A stretch of DNA of 48,186 bases from Oscillospiraceae bacterium (GTDB taxonomy: Bacteria; Bacillota; Clostridia; Oscillospirales; Ruminococcaceae): positions 1 to 48,186 of the forward strand of contig JAHZAU010000019.1 in assembly GCA_019423755.1 (NCBI GenBank). Reading direction: 5' to 3'. How positions within the stretch are numbered: the first letter of the stretch is position 1; each line of letters opens with the position of its first letter. Shown here piece after piece: positions 23,149-30,545 of this stretch. Below the pieces are notes generated by a model. That model saw only the letters and a program-made list of their open reading frames with translations, had not been told where the DNA came from and did no database searches. The position numbers and the translations under genes were made by a program.

Positions 23149-25005
23149 CTATTTGCCGCGTTTTTTGGTGAGGACGATAACTGCGCCGATAGCAACGATC
23201 ACAACGCAGACAGAACCGATCACCAGAGCGGTGGAGTTGCTGGTGGTGGTGTTGACAGACGGAGCTGCTACATCACCGCTGGGAGCGGCAGCAGATTCAC
23301 CGGGGGTAGCCGGAGCTTCTTCAGCTTCTTCTGCAGCGGGGGTCTCGCCGTTCAGTTTGGCTTTATCAGCCAGGCTGGTGGAACCGAAGCCTACAGCTTC
23401 CAGCCACTCGGTGGGATAGCCCAGAGTAGTGGAGGAACCGTCTTCTTCGATGCGCATACCATCGTAGTAAGTACCAACCAGCTGCCAAGCGAAGGCCCAC
23501 CACTCGTTGTTGAGGGTCTCCAGGTTGTTGTAAACGTAATCGGTTACAAAGGCTTTTGCAGCGTCAACGCCCTGGGTGTTGTACAGTTCCAGAGCCTGAG
23601 CGTCGATGTCAGCCTGCTCAGCGAAGTATTTGGCTTCGATTTCGGCTTTCTTCTCGCGGATAACGGGATACATAGCATTCCAGTTCAGCTGAGCGTAGTT
23701 GCCGATGAAGTTGAATGCCCACCAAGCGCAGTTCTGGTCGAAGGACTTACGGTCACCGGTAGACCACTGTTCGGGAACTTTGGTAGTACCAGCGTAGATG
23801 GGGGTGTAAACGGTGGTGTCAGGAGAATCCTGGCCGAACCACAGAACGCTACCGATTTCGCCGGGCATGTCGGGACGCAGTTCAGCTACGAAGCTGTAGG
23901 TGCAGCGGAACTGAGCGATCTCGCGCTCCCAATCTTCATTTGCAGCGCTTTCGGGTTTGTCGCCGCTAGCCAGCTGGAAGCGGTGCGGGTTGCCCCAAGG
24001 ACCGGCAGCCAGACCTTTGGTCATATCATACTCGGTGCCTTCCAGATGGTCGCTGTAGATGTCCATGATGTCCTGAACGGATACCAGCTCATCGGGAACG
24101 ATGGTGAAGTCGTAGTGGCTCTGGTTGTCCAGCAGCGGGAACTCCTGAGAAGGAGCCAGCAGGCTGAATACGCGCCACTCGCGGCGGCTTGCGTAGAACT
24201 CATAGCCGTAGGGTTCGGGGTTGAAGATCTGGGTGAAGTTGAAGTCCTCGCCATCGCTCCACCAGCCCAGCTGTTTGGGCAGTGCGGTGATGTCGGTGGA
24301 CCACATGAAGTTTTCAGTATCGTTGAAGTCGATCACGCCGATACGAGAGCGGTTTGCGCCGGTGTAAACCTGATCGTCCGGTACTCTGCGAGCTGCCCAG
24401 TGTGCGCCGGGAGTGCCGCTTTCGGGAGTCCACAGAGGACCGCCGCCGCAGATCTCGAAGATCCAGGTCTCGGTGTTATCGGAAACCAGCAGGCATTCGC
24501 CGCCGTCCACATAACCGTATTTCTCAGCCATTTCGCCCATGACCTGGACAGCTTCGCGAGCGGTTGCTGCGCGCTGCAGGCCCAGCATTTCCAGGTTTGC
24601 GATAACCATCATGCCCTGGGGGTTTCCAACTTCACTACGGCCGCTCCAGGTGAACTCACTCATGACAACGCCCTTTTCGTTCATGAAGGGGTAGCCGATG
24701 TTGAAGTAGGTGTAGGTTTCAGCAGCCTGCGGAATCTGGCCAACCAGTTCCGGATCTTTCTTGGTAGCCACGCAGGGGTCGTTGTAGATATCTACCATTT
24801 CGCCCTCAGCATGGGTGCCGCCTTCCACAATCTGGATGCGATGGTCATACCAACCGTCGCAGGTGTGGGATACCAGAACGGATCCGTTTTCCGATGCGTC
24901 TTTACCTACTGCCAAAGTGGTACATGCGTTGCTCGTTACAGATGCGCCCATAACAGTAGCGCAAGCCAATGTCAGAGTTACCGCACTCTTTAACATCTTT
25001 TTCAT
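23149..25005 (-). CDS. C69 family dipeptidase, secreted with C-terminal membrane anchor
   Basis: This 618-residue peptidase of the PepD/U34 group has a signal peptide ending SNA before Cys28. In this family an exposed N-terminal cysteine is the nucleophile, so signal removal would activate the enzyme. Family landmarks include CTTLAVGKDASENGSVLVSHTCDG near 28-51, MNEKGVVMSEFTWSGR, and GGECLLVSDNTETWIFEI. After an Ala/Pro/Glu-rich linker (about 550-590) comes one membrane helix and the basic end KKRGK, so the enzyme stays on the surface. It would release dipeptides or amino acids outside the cell. ATG at 25005 follows AGGAG. It is the first gene of the minus-strand block. Confidence 0.92.
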   Translation of the reverse strand: MKKMLKSAVTLTLACATVMGASVTSNACTTLAVGKDASENGSVLVSHTCDGWYDHRIQIVEGGTHAEGEMVDIYNDPCVATKKDPELVGQIPQAAETYTYFNIGYPFMNEKGVVMSEFTWSGRSEVGNPQGMMVIANLEMLGLQRAATAREAVQVMGEMAEKYGYVDGGECLLVSDNTETWIFEICGGGPLWTPESGTPGAHWAARRVPDDQVYTGANRSRIGVIDFNDTENFMWSTDITALPKQLGWWSDGEDFNFTQIFNPEPYGYEFYASRREWRVFSLLAPSQEFPLLDNQSHYDFTIVPDELVSVQDIMDIYSDHLEGTEYDMTKGLAAGPWGNPHRFQLASGDKPESAANEDWEREIAQFRCTYSFVAELRPDMPGEIGSVLWFGQDSPDTTVYTPIYAGTTKVPEQWSTGDRKSFDQNCAWWAFNFIGNYAQLNWNAMYPVIREKKAEIEAKYFAEQADIDAQALELYNTQGVDAAKAFVTDYVYNNLETLNNEWWAFAWQLVGTYYDGMRIEEDGSSTTLGYPTEWLEAVGFGSTSLADKAKLNGETPAAEEAEEAPATPGESAAAPSGDVAAPSVNTTTSNSTALVIGSVCVVIVAIGAVIVLTKKRGK

Positions 25006-25117
25006 AATCTGCTCCTTTGCGTGCTGTTCACATTTTCACACACTCATTGTTTTTTGACAGAGATTTTTTCTTTTCTTTTTTCCTTTCACCTTCTTCCACA
25101 GGCTCGACAAAATGTAC

Positions 25118-25148
25118 GTCCAGCGGGCCGGTTCCCCGGAGCATGGAC
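25118..25148 (-). promoter_or_regulatory. Leader hairpin with GNRA-type loop
   Basis: On the minus strand GTCCA pairs with TGGAC, GC with GC, and CCGG with CCGG around the loop GGAA, with small internal bulges. It lies about 115 bases before the dipeptidase start codon and so is probably in its leader RNA. Confidence 0.45.
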
Positions 25149-25203
25149 CGCACACCGTTCCTCTGTGATCGACCTTCTCTTCTCAATTTTGAGATATTAC
25201 CAA

Positions 25204-25241
25204 TTCCGTAAAAAAGAGGCCACCTCCTCTTTTTTACGGAA
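25204..25241. terminator. Perfect 16-bp inverted repeat, terminator or attenuator
   Basis: TTCCGTAAAAAAGAGG and CCTCTTTTTTACGGAA flank a 6-base loop. With its A and T tracts it could terminate in either direction. If the dipeptidase promoter lies further upstream, this would be an attenuator in its leader. Confidence 0.65.
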
Positions 25242-25533
25242 CAGAACGGCCTTTTGGCTGTGTGTATGTCGATTGCATATACTTCTATTTGTTTGACCCA
25301 CTTTTCGTGTTCTGTGCCTGTGTGTTTTTCTTTTGACACATTGCATATGAGCAGGCGACATATTCCCCCTATTCTTTTGCTTAATTGACAGGTATCTGAT
25401 GAATATATCAAGATTTCGTGAACATTGTACCACCGTTTTTTGAAAATTTCCAGGTTATTTTGTGTTTTTGATTGTTTTTTGTATATTGTATATGTAAATA
25501 TTATCTCTTTTTGTTTGTCTTTGCGTAAAAAAC

Positions 25534-25566
25534 AAAGCACCTGTTATAACAACACAGGTGCTTGTT
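25534..25566 (-). terminator. Terminator of the DUF6514 gene
   Basis: AAGCACCTGT and ACAGGTGCTT form a stem with a 9-base loop. On the minus strand it is followed by TTTGTTTTTT. It closes the unit that starts at 25990. Confidence 0.75.
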
Positions 25567-25690
25567 TCCAATTAATATACTGTTTTTCATAAAATTGGAT
25601 TCCCGAAATATGCCTAAATTGCCTTCCCTCCCTTGATATTTTTGCCGAAAACCTGCCGCCGGTCTGCCCGCTCGATGTCCAAACCAGAGG

Positions 25691-25990
25691 CTACATCATC
25701 TCCGGTTCCGCCACGAAATCCTCGATAATTTCCTTAAAATGACAGGCAGAAAGTCCCGCCAAGGTGCAGCGCCGCAAAAGCCGCTCCAAGGCCAGGCGGT
25801 CGGTGGTGATATCCTCCACCCGCATGATCTCCTGCTGCCGGCAGTAAACCGCCGCCCCGTAAAACACCGGGCCGCCGCATTCGCGCCCGCTGGGAAGGAG
25901 CAGCCGATAAACTACATCCGGAGGCCGTTTCTTTTCTTCCAATCCACACAAAATTCTCACCTCAAGCGTCCGACCTGGAAAATTGTCCAC
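25691..25990 (-). CDS. DUF6514 family protein
   Basis: This protein of up to 99 residues has the features I associate with DUF6514: a central YRLLLPSGRECGGPVFYGAAV and a C-terminal VEDITTDRLALERLLRRC...LSACHFKEIIEDFV. The family is small, conserved in Clostridia and of unknown function. The start is uncertain: GTG at 25990 has no good ribosome site, while a TTG at 25951 is preceded by GAGGTG at proper spacing and would give 86 residues. It has its own promoter and terminator. Confidence 0.7.
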   Translation of the reverse strand: MDNFPGRTLEVRILCGLEEKKRPPDVVYRLLLPSGRECGGPVFYGAAVYCRQQEIMRVEDITTDRLALERLLRRCTLAGLSACHFKEIIEDFVAEPEMM

Positions 25991-26049
25991 TCCAAGTCAA
26001 CAATGTCGTAAATGCGTCCTTATCCTGTGTACCGGCCGATACCACAGGT

Positions 26050-26055
26050 ATTATA
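26050..26055 (-). promoter_or_regulatory. Extended -10 promoter of the DUF6514 gene
   Basis: On the minus strand TATAAT is preceded by TGC, an extended -10 element. No good -35 box is seen 16-18 bases upstream. Confidence 0.5.
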
Positions 26056-26188
26056 GCATACCATTTTGGGAGAATCGTTGTGCTTTCTGCCTAAGAAAAC
26101 AGGCGAACTTCGGGTGTTTGGGTGGAATTGGACAGCGGCTTTTGCATATTTTGGGGAAGGCGTGTATTTTTTCGCGAAGGGTGTCGAA

Positions 26189-26992
26189 TCATGTCGAACT
26201 TCCCGACGGTTGGTTCAGCAGACGGCACAAATTTTGGTAAGATTGGAAAACCTGGCCCACATCCTGGTAACTGTGGCGGTACAGCTCCACCACCGCGCTG
26301 CCGTCAAAGCCCTGGCGCCGCAGCAGGGTCAGCAGCCCTGCCAGGTCGAAGGTCCCCTCCCCCAGCGGCAGGCAGTCCCGCCCGGGGGCGTTGTCGCTCA
26401 GGTGCAGATGGGCGATCTGCCCGCCGGCCAGCTGGGCAAAGACAAACGGGTCCTGCCCCGCCCGCAGCGCCTGCTTGATATCCAGCACAAACCGCTGTTC
26501 CGGCTCCCGCTGCAGCAGGGCGTCCCAGTATTCCGGGCGGCCGCCTTTGCAGCGCTGGACGTTTTCCTGCAGCAGCTCCACGCCGTACCCTTCCCGGGCC
26601 ACCTTCCGCAGTTCCAGCACCCGGCGGCAGCTTTCCTCCAAAGGCAGGCGGCTCATGGCAAACTCGCCGTGCAGCACAAAGTACCGCGCCCCCAGCCGCT
26701 GGGCTGCGGCAAACAGCTTCCGGTAATAGACCAAACCGTCCTGGAAGCGGTAGGGATAGTCCGAGAAGAAGAACAGCGTCTCCATCTCGCTAGTGAAGGG
26801 GTGGAAGGAGACGATCCCCGCTTCATGGCGGCAGCAAAGCTCCCGCAGCCCTTCCAGGTAAGGCTCACCGGCCTCGGTGGGCGCGTTAAGAAAGACCTCC
26901 GCCTGCTTCACGCCGCCTTCCAGCAGGCAGCGCAGGGCGTCCTTTGTCTCCATGGGATAAAAGCAGGCCGTCGATACCCCCGCCGTCATCAT
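26189..26992 (-). CDS. Sugar phosphate isomerase/epimerase-type TIM barrel protein
   Basis: This 267-residue protein has the layout of the xylose isomerase-like/AP endonuclease 2 superfamily: FVLHGEF with a metal-type His, VELLQENV with a Glu, VLDIKQAL with an Asp, IAHLHLSDNAPGRDCLPLGEGTFD (shown in outline) with His and Asp, and VVELY with Glu near the end. These residues usually bind a divalent metal. The sugar or sugar acid substrate is unknown. ATG at 26992 has GGGAGGGG upstream and overlaps the stop of the HAD phosphatase gene by 4 bases, so the two are coupled and may act on one pathway. Confidence 0.85.
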   Translation of the reverse strand: MMTAGVSTACFYPMETKDALRCLLEGGVKQAEVFLNAPTEAGEPYLEGLRELCCRHEAGIVSFHPFTSEMETLFFFSDYPYRFQDGLVYYRKLFAAAQRLGARYFVLHGEFAMSRLPLEESCRRVLELRKVAREGYGVELLQENVQRCKGGRPEYWDALLQREPEQRFVLDIKQALRAGQDPFVFAQLAGGQIAHLHLSDNAPGRDCLPLGEGTFDLAGLLTLLRRQGFDGSAVVELYRHSYQDVGQVFQSYQNLCRLLNQPSGSST

Positions 26993-27717
26993 AAGCGCCC
27001 CTCCCCCGGTCTGGTGGAAAATGCGCCGTCCGCGCAGGTGGAAAACTTTGGAATATTGCCTTCTGCAAAGCGGCGGGCCAGCTCCGGCAGCTCCGACGGC
27101 GTCTGCGCCAGGAACACAGCCCCGTTTTCCTCCAGCTCCTTTTGCGGGCGGAAGCCCCACAGCACCCCGACGCTGCACACCCCGGCGGCCCGGGCAGTCT
27201 GCATATCCACGCAGGAGTCCCCGCAGTAGAGGCAGCCTTCCGGCGGTACGCCCAAGGTGTCCAGCATCTGCCGCAGCAGGGTGGGGTCGGGCTTCACCGG
27301 GATACCCGGCCGGTTGCCGCAGATTAGGGAAAAGAGCGACCCAAAGCAGTGGCGCACCATCTCCTGGGCAAACTCATCGGGCTTGTTGGTGCAGACGCCC
27401 AGCAGGTAACCTTGCTGCCGCAGTTCTTCCAGCGCCGGGAGCATGCCGTCGTAGGGGCGGGTGTGCTCCATCCAGCGGCGGGCGTAAGCTTCCTTAAATA
27501 GCACCTTGAGCCGGGCGGCCCGCTCCGGGGTATAATGGGCCTCGGTCAGCGCCCGCTGCATCTGCTTTTCCACCCCGTTGCCGACGATATACCGGTAGTC
27601 CTCCACCGGGTGACCGGGCAGGCCCAGCTGGGCCAGGGCATCGTTGGTACAGAGCGCCAGGTCCTCCAGCGTGTTGCAGATGGTGCCGTCCAGGTCAAAA
27701 ATCACCGCTCGTTTCAT
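26989..27717 (-). CDS. HAD hydrolase, phosphoglycolate phosphatase-like
   Basis: This 242-residue protein belongs to the haloacid dehalogenase superfamily. Motif I is FDLDGTICNT (Asp8 and Asp10), motif II is VCTNKP, motif III is the Lys of PVKPDP, and motif IV is YCGDSCVDMQTA. The helical cap between motifs I and II fits subclass IA, which includes phosphoglycolate phosphatase and PpaX. It would dephosphorylate a small metabolite in the cytoplasm. ATG at 27717 is preceded by a weak ribosome site, GGCGGTGACACAGC. It shares a transcript with the downstream isomerase-like gene. Confidence 0.9.
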   Translation of the reverse strand: MKRAVIFDLDGTICNTLEDLALCTNDALAQLGLPGHPVEDYRYIVGNGVEKQMQRALTEAHYTPERAARLKVLFKEAYARRWMEHTRPYDGMLPALEELRQQGYLLGVCTNKPDEFAQEMVRHCFGSLFSLICGNRPGIPVKPDPTLLRQMLDTLGVPPEGCLYCGDSCVDMQTARAAGVCSVGVLWGFRPQKELEENGAVFLAQTPSELPELARRFAEGNIPKFSTCADGAFSTRPGEGRL

Positions 27718-27838
27718 GCTGTGTCACCGCCTTTTGTTTTTCTGCCGTGGAAGGAGTTTCCTTCCAGTCATATCTTTTATGATAGTATGCTGCCGGGGTG
27801 GTGTCAAGCGCCGGTGGGAGGAAAATGTGGAATCCCCG

Positions 27839-27867
27839 TTGACAGCGCCGGGCCGGTCTGCTATACT
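27839..27867 (+). promoter_or_regulatory. Promoter of the TPP riboswitch-thiT transcript
   Basis: A perfect TTGACA (27839-27844) and TATACT (27862-27867) are 17 bp apart, about 40 bases before the riboswitch. Confidence 0.8.
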
Positions 27868-27904
27868 AAGTGCGCTGCCGGCGAGGAAGCTTGTCCGGCA
27901 GGAA

Positions 27905-28002
27905 CAAAACAGGGGTGCTGGGTCCTTCCCGGCTGAGAGCAAGCCAACCGAGGCTTGAAACCCTTTAACCTGATCCGGATAATGCCGGCGTAGGGATCAT
28001 CG
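27905..28002 (+). ncRNA. TPP riboswitch (THI element)
   Basis: The conserved core of the thiamine pyrophosphate aptamer is present: GGGGTGC, then CTGAGAG, then a variable stem (GCCAACCGAGGC), ACCCTTTAACCTGATC and the end GATAATGCCGGCGTAGGGA. It binds thiamine pyrophosphate and lowers expression of the gene downstream. The expression platform is not obvious: no strong terminator with a T tract is seen before the thiT start, so control may act on translation. Confidence 0.95.
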
Positions 28003-28110
28003 CAAAGCAGGATGCGGCTGCCGCAGGTGCGCCGTGTCTCCCAATCCGATTTTTCTGCCGTCTGGTGTTATCATCAGGCGGCTTATATTTTTGGAAAAGG
28101 AGACTGTCCC

Positions 28111-28821
28111 ATGAACAAAAACTTCCGAACCCACCGCATGGTGGAAAGCGCGCTGATGATCGCCCTTGCTATCGTCCTTTCGTTTATCATCATCTTCCGT
28201 CTGCCCTTCGGCGGCTCCATCACCCTGTGCTGCATGCTGCCCATCATCCTGGTGTCCTACCGCTACGGCATCAAATGGGGTCTGACCACCGCCTTTGCCT
28301 TCAGCCTGGTGCAGGCGCTGCAGGGCGTGGCCGAAGGTACCTTCACCGCCGCTGCCCTGGGCGTGGATGAAGCGACCGGCGTCTACACCGGCGGCTTCTT
28401 CACCGGCTCCCACCTGATGGCCGTGGCCGGCATCGTGCTGCTGGACTACATCCTGGCCTTTACCGTCATCGGCCTGGCCGGCCTGTTCCGCGGCCGCTTC
28501 TCCTCCCGTCCCGCGCTGGGCGTGGTTTGCGGCACCCTGTTTGTCGGCGTGCTGCGCTACCTGTGCCACGTCCTTTCCGGCGCCATCTTCTTCGGCATCT
28601 GGGGCGAATGGTTCTTCACCCAGGACGGCTTCCCCGCTTGGGGCCAGCAGCTGGTGGCCCAGTTCCCTGGCTCCAGCCTGTACTTTATTTACTCCATCAT
28701 CTACAACGCCTTCTTCCTGGTACCGGAGGTGCTGCTGACCGCCATCGTCGGCTACCTGTTGGTCAAAGGGATGCCCAAGCTGGCCGCTCCGGTAGCAGCT
28801 CCCGCTCCCGCCCAGAAGTAA
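28111..28821 (+). CDS. thiT: ECF transporter S component, thiamine-specific ThiT
   Basis: This 236-residue protein is the substrate-binding membrane subunit of an energy-coupling factor transporter. It has about six helices; RYGIKWGLTTAFAFSLVQALQG near 51-72, and the LDYILAFTVIGLAG segment with aromatic and acidic residues, fit ThiT, which binds thiamine. The TPP riboswitch upstream supports the substrate. The EcfA, EcfA' and EcfT module is not in the window and is presumably shared. ATG at 28111 has AAAAGGAG at a suitable distance. The protein ends in an Ala/Pro-rich tail. Confidence 0.93.
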   Translation: MNKNFRTHRMVESALMIALAIVLSFIIIFRLPFGGSITLCCMLPIILVSYRYGIKWGLTTAFAFSLVQALQGVAEGTFTAAALGVDEATGVYTGGFFTGSHLMAVAGIVLLDYILAFTVIGLAGLFRGRFSSRPALGVVCGTLFVGVLRYLCHVLSGAIFFGIWGEWFFTQDGFPAWGQQLVAQFPGSSLYFIYSIIYNAFFLVPEVLLTAIVGYLLVKGMPKLAAPVAAPAPAQK

Positions 28822-28842
28822 AAGCGATACAAGCGCAAAAAA

Positions 28843-28895
28843 TCGCCCCCGCCTTTGGGAAAGCCGCGGCTCTCCTCGGGCGGGGGTCCTTTTGT
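28843..28895. terminator. Terminator between thiT and rarA
   Basis: GCCCCCGCC and GGCGGGGG enclose a long loop, with an A tract on the left and a T-rich stretch on the right, between convergent genes. Confidence 0.75.
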
Positions 28896-28906
28896 GTTTT
28901 TGGGGG

Positions 28907-30229
28907 TTATTTTTCCTCCTGGGGGAGGATCACCGGGGCCGGATTGCCGTCCGGGTCCACCGCCTCCCGCAGGATCTTCTGGCGGTACTGCCAGGCGGCC
29001 TGCTCGGTCTTGTTGGGGCCAAAGTGATAGTAGACCCGGTCCCGGAGCAGGTCCGGCAGGTACTGCTGGCGGACGTAGTGGTTGGGGTAGTCGTGGGGAT
29101 AGCTGTAAAACTGCCCCTTGCGCTCCACCTCGGCGGAGTCGAAGTGCTTGTTCTGCAGGCAGCGCGGGAAGTCCCCTACCCGCCCGGCGCGCACGTCGGC
29201 AATGGCAGCGTCGATAGCCAGATAGGCGGAGTTGGACTTGGGCGCGGTGCACATGAGCACCACCGCTTGTGCCAGAGGGATGCGCGCTTCGGGCAGGCCC
29301 AGCTGCAGGGCGCTGTCCACGCAGGATTTCACCACCACCGCCGCCATGGGATAGGCAAGGCCCACGTCCTCGCTAGCCATGACCAACAGCCTCCGGCAGG
29401 GGGAGATCAGGTCCCCGGCTTCCAGCAGCATAGCAAGATAGTGCAGGGCGGCGTTTTCGTCCGAGCCGCGCACCGACTTCTGCAGCGCCGAAAGCAGGTC
29501 GTAGTGCATATCGTCGCTTTTGTCGTAACGGATGGCGCCCTTCTGGGACAGGTCCTCCACGTCGGGAAGGCCGATGCACCGGCCGCCGTCCTCTCCGGGG
29601 CGGGCCGCCAAGAAGGCCGCTTCCAGGGTGTTGAGGGACTTTCTCACATCGCCGCCGCAGCCCCGGGCGATGGCCTCCGCTACGCCGTCTTCCAGCACCA
29701 CCGGCGCGCCGGCTTCCTGGGCCAGCGCCGCGGCGCCCCGTTCTACTGCCGCCTGGACCTCCTGGGCCGGCACCGCCTTGAACTCAAAGACCACGCTGCG
29801 GCTGATGATGGCGTTGTACACATAAAAGTACGGGTTTTCGGTGGTGGAGGCGATGAGGGTGATCTGCCCGTTTTCCAGGTATTCGAGCAGGGTCTGCTGC
29901 TGCTTTTTGTTCAGGTACTGGATCTCGTCTAGGTAAAGCACCACGCCGTTCATCCCTTCCAGGGTGTCCAGCGAGGCGATGACCTCCTTGATGTCCGCGG
30001 TACCGGCGGTGGTGCCGTTGAGGCGGCGCAGGGTCTTGCCCGCCTGCCGGGCCAGGATGCGGGCCACGGTGGTCTTGCCGGTGCCGGGCGGGCCGTAGAA
30101 GATCATATTGGGGATCTGTCCCGAAGCGCTGATCCGCCGCAGGATGCCGTCCGGGGCGAGGATATGCTGCTGGCCCACCACCTGGTCCAGCGTCTGCGGA
30201 CGCAGCCGGTCCGCCAAAGGTGCCGTCAT
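28907..30229 (-). CDS. rarA: Replication-associated recombination protein A (AAA ATPase)
   Basis: This 440-residue AAA+ ATPase is related to the clamp loader and to RuvB, and acts at stalled replication forks. Walker A is GPPGTGKTT at 46-54, Walker B is LYLDEIQ, and sensor 1 is LIASTTENP. The conserved C-terminal part contains KSVRGSDENAALHYLAML and ASEDVGLAYP, which define the RarA/MgsA family. Length fits (about 420-450). ATG at 30229 was chosen because AAAGGAGGAAGGCAGC precedes it; a longer in-frame extension runs into promoter DNA of rpiR and is rejected. Confidence 0.96.
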   Translation of the reverse strand: MTAPLADRLRPQTLDQVVGQQHILAPDGILRRISASGQIPNMIFYGPPGTGKTTVARILARQAGKTLRRLNGTTAGTADIKEVIASLDTLEGMNGVVLYLDEIQYLNKKQQQTLLEYLENGQITLIASTTENPYFYVYNAIISRSVVFEFKAVPAQEVQAAVERGAAALAQEAGAPVVLEDGVAEAIARGCGGDVRKSLNTLEAAFLAARPGEDGGRCIGLPDVEDLSQKGAIRYDKSDDMHYDLLSALQKSVRGSDENAALHYLAMLLEAGDLISPCRRLLVMASEDVGLAYPMAAVVVKSCVDSALQLGLPEARIPLAQAVVLMCTAPKSNSAYLAIDAAIADVRAGRVGDFPRCLQNKHFDSAEVERKGQFYSYPHDYPNHYVRQQYLPDLLRDRVYYHFGPNKTEQAAWQYRQKILREAVDPDGNPAPVILPQEEK

Positions 30230-30440
30230 GCTGCCTTCCTCCTTTGGGCGCCCCGCGTGGGGGCTGCCGGGTGTTTTCCTTATATTATACCCACCGGCGG
30301 CCGGTTCGTAAAGAGGCGGGGCCGAAGGCTCCAAAGGCAGAAACTGGCCCTTCTTGCCGCACAAAAGCTGGGCATCCTGCATGAAATCCCTGAAAAAAAC
30401 CGGCCATTTCCGGCAGAAGGGCGGAATACGGCAAAAATAT

Positions 30441-30467
30441 TGCAAGAACGGTGCAAAAGTCCTGCAA
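30441..30467 (+). repeat. Three TGCAA repeats with 11-bp period upstream of rpiR
   Basis: TGCAA begins at 30441, 30452 and 30463, exactly one helical turn apart, just before the -35 box. A protein or protein array binding one face of the DNA would see such sites. Confidence 0.5.
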
Positions 30468-30472
30468 ATCCC

Positions 30473-30501
30473 TTGATTTTTGCAGGAAATCGCGCTACAA
30501 T
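30473..30501 (+). promoter_or_regulatory. Promoter of rpiR and the BaiN-like gene
   Basis: TTGATT (30473-30478) and TACAAT (30496-30501) are 17 bp apart, 45 bases before the start codon. Confidence 0.65.
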
Positions 30502-30502
30502 A

Positions 30503-30517
30503 GTGCAGAGATTGCAC
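30503..30517. promoter_or_regulatory. GTGCA-N5-TGCAC operator-like dyad
   Basis: A perfect inverted repeat lies at the expected transcription start. It shares the TGCA core with the upstream repeats, and autoregulation by the RpiR-type product is likely. Confidence 0.5.
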
Positions 30518-30545
30518 ATTATCCCAACGGTAAGGAGAACACGCC

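Larger units (their letters stand above)
25006..25690. other. 685-base AT-rich gene-free region upstream of the dipeptidase
   Basis: No convincing gene is present; the frames that cross it lack ribosome sites. It holds three hairpins (25118-25148, 25204-25241 and 25534-25566) and is the most AT-rich stretch of the window. A weak minus-strand promoter, TTTACG then 18 bp then GATAAT near 25500-25530, may start a long leader for the dipeptidase operon. Confidence 0.6.
30230..30545. other. Divergent intergenic region between rarA and rpiR
   Basis: No gene is seen in these 316 bases. The right part holds the rpiR promoter with repeated TGCAA motifs. The rarA promoter is not clear. Confidence 0.6.

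Noticed and set aside
25028..25540. 170-codon minus-strand open frame in the AT-rich region
   Set aside because: The product is Lys/Arg-rich with no family likeness, and the frame runs through the hairpins at 25118-25148 and 25204-25241.
26066..27229. Plus-strand open frame opposite the isomerase and HAD genes
   Set aside because: Antisense shadow; composition is Gln/His/Arg-rich and the minus-strand genes have clear motifs and coupled starts.
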